The position numbers and the translations under genes were made by a program. Under the pieces are notes generated by a model. The model was not told where the DNA came from. It saw only the letters and a program-made list of their open reading frames with translations, and made no database searches. From Hemibagrus wyckioides (Eukaryota > Chordata > Actinopteri > Siluriformes > Bagridae), in NCBI RefSeq assembly GCF_019097595.1, contig NC_080718.1:16513157-16577156 (forward strand): a stretch of 64,000 bases of DNA. The letters are read 5' to 3'. Positions 60,127-64,000 of this stretch are shown piece after piece; positions within the stretch are counted from its first letter, which is position 1, and every line of letters starts with the position of its first letter.

Positions 60127-60173
60127 GTGGAGGGAGGGAGGGAGAGAGAGAGAGGGAGAGAGAGAGAGAGAGA
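60127..60173. repeat. GA-rich simple repeat
   Basis: GGGA and GAGA units mixed over about 46 bases. Confidence 0.85.
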
Positions 60174-62246
60174 GGATGAAGCTGCCACCTTTGCTTTCTT
60201 CCAGCATAACAAAGGAAGCGTAGACTGCTCTGCTTAAAAGTGATGTTCAAAGAAAAAACAATGTAATTGGAAAGACAATAGGTCAAAAATCCTTTATTAC
60301 TTACTCAGGTCCATGAGTTAACAAAAATATATCGTTTTCCAGCTTGATTGTTGTTCTACAAACCCTACAAGCAGAAACCCTTTGGGGTGATTAATTGCCC
60401 CTTTATTTTAAAGACATTTTAATTTCAATATGTCTTCTCCTGACTATCATTAAGTGTCAATTAAAATGAGATCTCAAAATGAGATTTAAAGCTCGAACAA
60501 CTTGAGGAACTAGAGCTATTAATCTAGACAAGAGATTCAGTTGACCGTATCTTGCTCTGTGAATGCTGCAGGGATGAATGCAAACAAGGCAATTTCTTGT
60601 AGATAAAATGTAGCCTTAGGGATCCCCAGAGACTTCTGTAGAGATGTTGACTGATAAACACAGATGACACGATGTATTTCCATACAATTGAAATGGTGTT
60701 CAATCTGCGAGAACAACTTCTCAGCACCTGAAGACCTGCAAACACAGTTGTCTCTCTCCTAGCAGGAGGCCAGCATCAGGCCACAGGGGAACTTCCTGAA
60801 AGATTGATTTGACAGCGTTTCTCCCCTCTCCATTTCATGGTGTGGTGGAGAACACTGAGGCATTGCTGTAATAGCGCAGTCATGATTCAGCAGATTTTCA
60901 GTGGCTGAAGGGCTTTCGAATGCCTTGTCCTCTTCCTCTTGGGACTATGGCTAGACTTCCTGACACTGCACCTTTTGTGTATAACAGTGTCGATCTGAGG
61001 GTTGTCGGAGACCTCTCTTGCCCCCATCCCTCTTCCAGCTTATATTGAAAATGATTCAAGAAGGAATCTTGAGTCTGTGACAATTTATCTCATTTAGGTC
61101 TCTAAGTCTATCCTCCTTCACTAAACCATATCATTTCCCCAAGCTGCACAAGGTCAGAACAGTTTACACATGAGATGGTCATCAAGTATTCCAGTGACAG
61201 GCATCCACTATGACAATGAAGCTATAATCAGGTCCACCACTTATATCGAAGACACACTACATGATTTTAGCAAACTACTTGCTACGTGCTCCCAGTTCTG
61301 GTGCGATTTTCTCGGTCTGCAAACGATTACAGAGGCTCCAATATTTTCAAGCATATTCGATTTTTGCTGTAATGAATCACATAGTACAGCAATGAAAACA
61401 TCCTGAAAAGAAATCAAATTCATCAGCCCTCATGCTCAGAAGATCCAGTTAATCAACCGTCTATTTGGTAGCGTGAGAGCAAAATGTAAGCACAATAATA
61501 CTGTGTCTGGAAGAAATTATTTGCCATTTCATATCCAACTGATTGTTAGGAACAGCAAAAATAAAAACAAACACTATATGATTCATGGCAGTGCACAGTA
61601 CAGAAATAGCATTTTTTTCTTCACTATATCTCCAGACAATGTTCATGCCTATCTAAGCCTATCTAAAGAGAAACTAAACGAATACATGTTCTGACCATGC
61701 AGCAACTCTTCTGCCATCCTAACAGCATTGAGTCACTGATTCTCCTGAAACTTCACAGTCACATCACTGTGAACTGTTTGCTCATAATAAGGGCTATTAT
61801 CAAAACTTCCTTGTAAGTAGCAAGGAATGATGCAGAATGAAAGAGTTGGAAACCGTGCTTTGAGAGAAATAACTTTTCATCTAAACCAGGAGTCAGAACA
61901 AGTAGCCACAGAGTTTACACAATTGCAAACCAGTATCAATGATGAATCAGCTACAACAAGTATGGGTGGATGAGCACCTTGTGGTTAGTGATTCATCTGG
62001 ACACATCAATGCTCTCCTTTAGAATCTCCAAGGACAGGAAATGGACCAGGCTAGAGCACATCCCTGGGCCTCAGAGTGATAGATCCATCAACACCTCCAC
62101 CAACCACCCCCAGCACTCAAAGCTACACAGCAAACAGTCCACTGCAAGCCCTTCACACCTGGGCTTATCTTTCAGAGTGCATCCCTCCCTCCCCACCACT
62201 CGGCCCCTGCTGCTCCTGCTTATACTCCTTGGCCATTACAGTAAAA

Positions 62247-62298
62247 CACACACACAGACACAAACACGCACACAAACACACACACACACACACACACG
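62247..62298. repeat. (CA)n microsatellite
   Basis: CA array with several AA, GA and CG interruptions. Confidence 0.9.
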
Positions 62299-62820
62299 GA
62301 TGATAGCCTGATTACAACTGGGGACCACCAGCTGGTCTTCCAGCTTCAAAGTAAACACTAGGTAAAGACAACAAAGCAGAAAAACTACACTCACAACAAG
62401 CTGTTGTCCTTATCACAGCTCAAACCCTACTGGATATAAACCATTGTTTTAAAAAGAACACACATTTGAGAAAGAAATGAAACAAACACCCATGTCAGTT
62501 TTTGATTAACACAATTGCTTTGTAGAACGGAGACTTATCAGGCTATGTTGCAAACAAAACCTTAAACAAAAAAATATTTGTTTGCAGCTGAAAAAATGGT
62601 AAGTAATCATACAAACATATACCTGCAATGTGAAATAACTTACTGCAGTTTCGTGGTGGTGCTCCAGCCTGTGTCCTCTCCAGTCTCTGATCGCCAGCTG
62701 GGAGAAGTTTTCTGGAGCATCAGTCCTAGCTTCCCTACCATGGCTCAGCCAGCTTGTGTATTGTCCTCAATGTCTACACTTCTGCATGTGTGCCTTCCCC
62801 AGAGTTAGAGCACCCAGATG

Positions 62821-62852
62821 CTGTGTGTGTGTATGTGTGTGTGTGTATGTGT
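62821..62852. repeat. (TG)n microsatellite
   Basis: TG array with TA interruptions. Confidence 0.85.
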
Positions 62853-64000
62853 CCTCAGCCCTGGACATCACCCATGCTGTCAGTCCACTGCTGTTTCTCT
62901 CGATCCACGAGGTGCAGCTGTACACCAGACTCCAGCTCTGCTCCAGAGCAGACGCCACTCAACGTTAATCTGTTTTGCCAATTTGTGCCTGATGGGAATT
63001 AGTGCAATGATTTAAAAATCTGCCAAAAACATGGACCATTTCATACAATCTTCCTCTCTACACTCTCTTCACCTGTGTTCTATACTTTTTTCTCTCCATC
63101 TTTGCTTTCCAACATTCTGCCTCTCATAATGACATTACTCCTCTCTCTCAATCCTCTTCTCTGACACACAGTGCCGATGTTATCAGCTTAACCGACTTCT
63201 GTTCGAGTGTGTGCGGGCATGTGAGCTAAGTGAGAGTGAACTCTGAACTCTCTCTTCCAGTCTAAAGCTTGTTTCTCCACTTCTCCCAAACCATCCCCCA
63301 TCACTCTCTTTCCATCCCGCCCCCATTTTAGCCAGGAGAAGGCCACGACCACCCATTAGCATAAACACAGGCAGCATGAATGTGAGAGAGGATGGTATCC
63401 TACTGTTTACAGTTCCTAGCAGCATTATCCATGCCATTATCTGTGACATTCTGAAGCAGCAATAGGAAGCAAATCAGCTTAACAATGTGATTAAAGAGAT
63501 GCATTCTTGTACCTAATTGATTTTAAATAGGCCACCCCAGGGACATTTGCAAATTACGGGCAATACTAGTTATCCATGGGTAACCAGACTAATTTAGGAT
63601 GGTAGATCATAATCATTAAGTAATTGTTAAATATCTGCTGAGGAAAACTCAAGCAAGCCTCATTTATCATTAACCTCTTTAACATGTCTCATGCGTAAAA
63701 AATGTTTAATTAGACAAATGCAAAAATCTGTATGACTGTGCGTGATCACATTGTACCAAAGGTGCTTTCTTTAATCAAACACACTATGTTGGTTTAAGTG
63801 TGGTGTTGCTTTTTCTAAAGCAACAGGTCTGCATTGCTGATTTGGAACAAATCTCTACCTTGTGTTTCTTTCCTACATAACAGTCATGTTCGTTCGACAC
63901 ATGCCATCAACTTACCTTTGTACGTACTTGCCAGAAACCCTTTGTTACTATGGTTACTCCCTAGGGCCTAGGCCACAAAGCATTCTGTCATCCACAAAGG

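Larger units (their letters stand above)
50301..64000. other. Kif26a upstream region or large 5' intron, no exon recognised
   Basis: No exon of the long KIF26 N-terminal region was found on the minus strand. It would need a large open frame leading into a phase 2 donor. The stretch contains CA/TG/GA arrays, a decayed Tc1 copy, a MITE and a retrotransposon tail. The patch at 63480-63720 is non-repetitive and ATTA-rich. The GC-richer patch at 62640-62970 has open frames on both strands but nothing recognisable. Confidence 0.55.

Noticed and set aside
50037..64000. Search for the mir-203 hairpin, which neighbours KIF26A in human
   Set aside because: I looked by eye for the mature sequence on both strands and did not see it. 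It may lie beyond the window.
1..64000. CRISPR arrays, bacterial operons, phage genes, rRNA or intact tRNA genes
   Set aside because: Nothing of this kind is seen. The repeats are eukaryotic microsatellites and transposon remains, and the gene is intron-rich.

Overview
This is a 64 kb piece of vertebrate genomic DNA, almost certainly from a teleost fish. It is AT-rich, has split genes with GT-AG introns, many long microsatellites (AT, CA/TG, GA, ATT), decayed Tc1/mariner DNA transposon remains, palindromic MITE-like repeats, and several copies of a fish SINE/LINE-tail family that ends in a (TGAA)n tail. An otophysan such as a catfish or characin would fit the repeat style, but that is a weak inference.

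The only gene supported with confidence is a kif26a-type kinesin on the minus strand. Twelve coding exons from exon 3 to the stop lie between 46723 and 32603, and an alternative first coding exon lies at 50036-50017. All splice phases agree. Summed from the short start, the exons give 5,151 nt including the stop, which is 1,716 codons. The gene has a kinesin-like motor domain with degenerate nucleotide-binding motifs, one 3,325-nt exon for a long Ser/Pro-rich tail, and a short C-terminal coiled coil. The C-terminus and the tail match what I remember of KIF26A better than KIF26B. A ~2.1 kb 3' UTR probably ends at a poly(A) signal at 30520-30515.

Layout: 1-~30490 is non-coding on present evidence, with repeats, conserved-element-like patches, one splice-bounded exon candidate on the plus strand (9593-9721) and two notable inverted repeats (504-717 and 13507-13590). 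30490-50036 holds the kif26a 3' UTR, exons and introns. 50037-64000 holds no exon I can recognise and is probably the large 5' intron or upstream flank of kif26a. It contains a decayed Tc1 copy (55132-55946), a MITE (56269-56452) and CA/TG/GA microsatellites.

Most notable are: a frame-preserving 24-nt microexon (33270-33247) between the tail and the coiled coil; a tiny first exon with an in-frame stop directly upstream that would make a kif26a form lacking the usual long N-terminal region; CA or TG tracts within about 30 nt of three kif26a 5' splice sites; and a near-perfect 30-bp-arm hairpin at 13.5 kb. I did not find a new multi-gene system.
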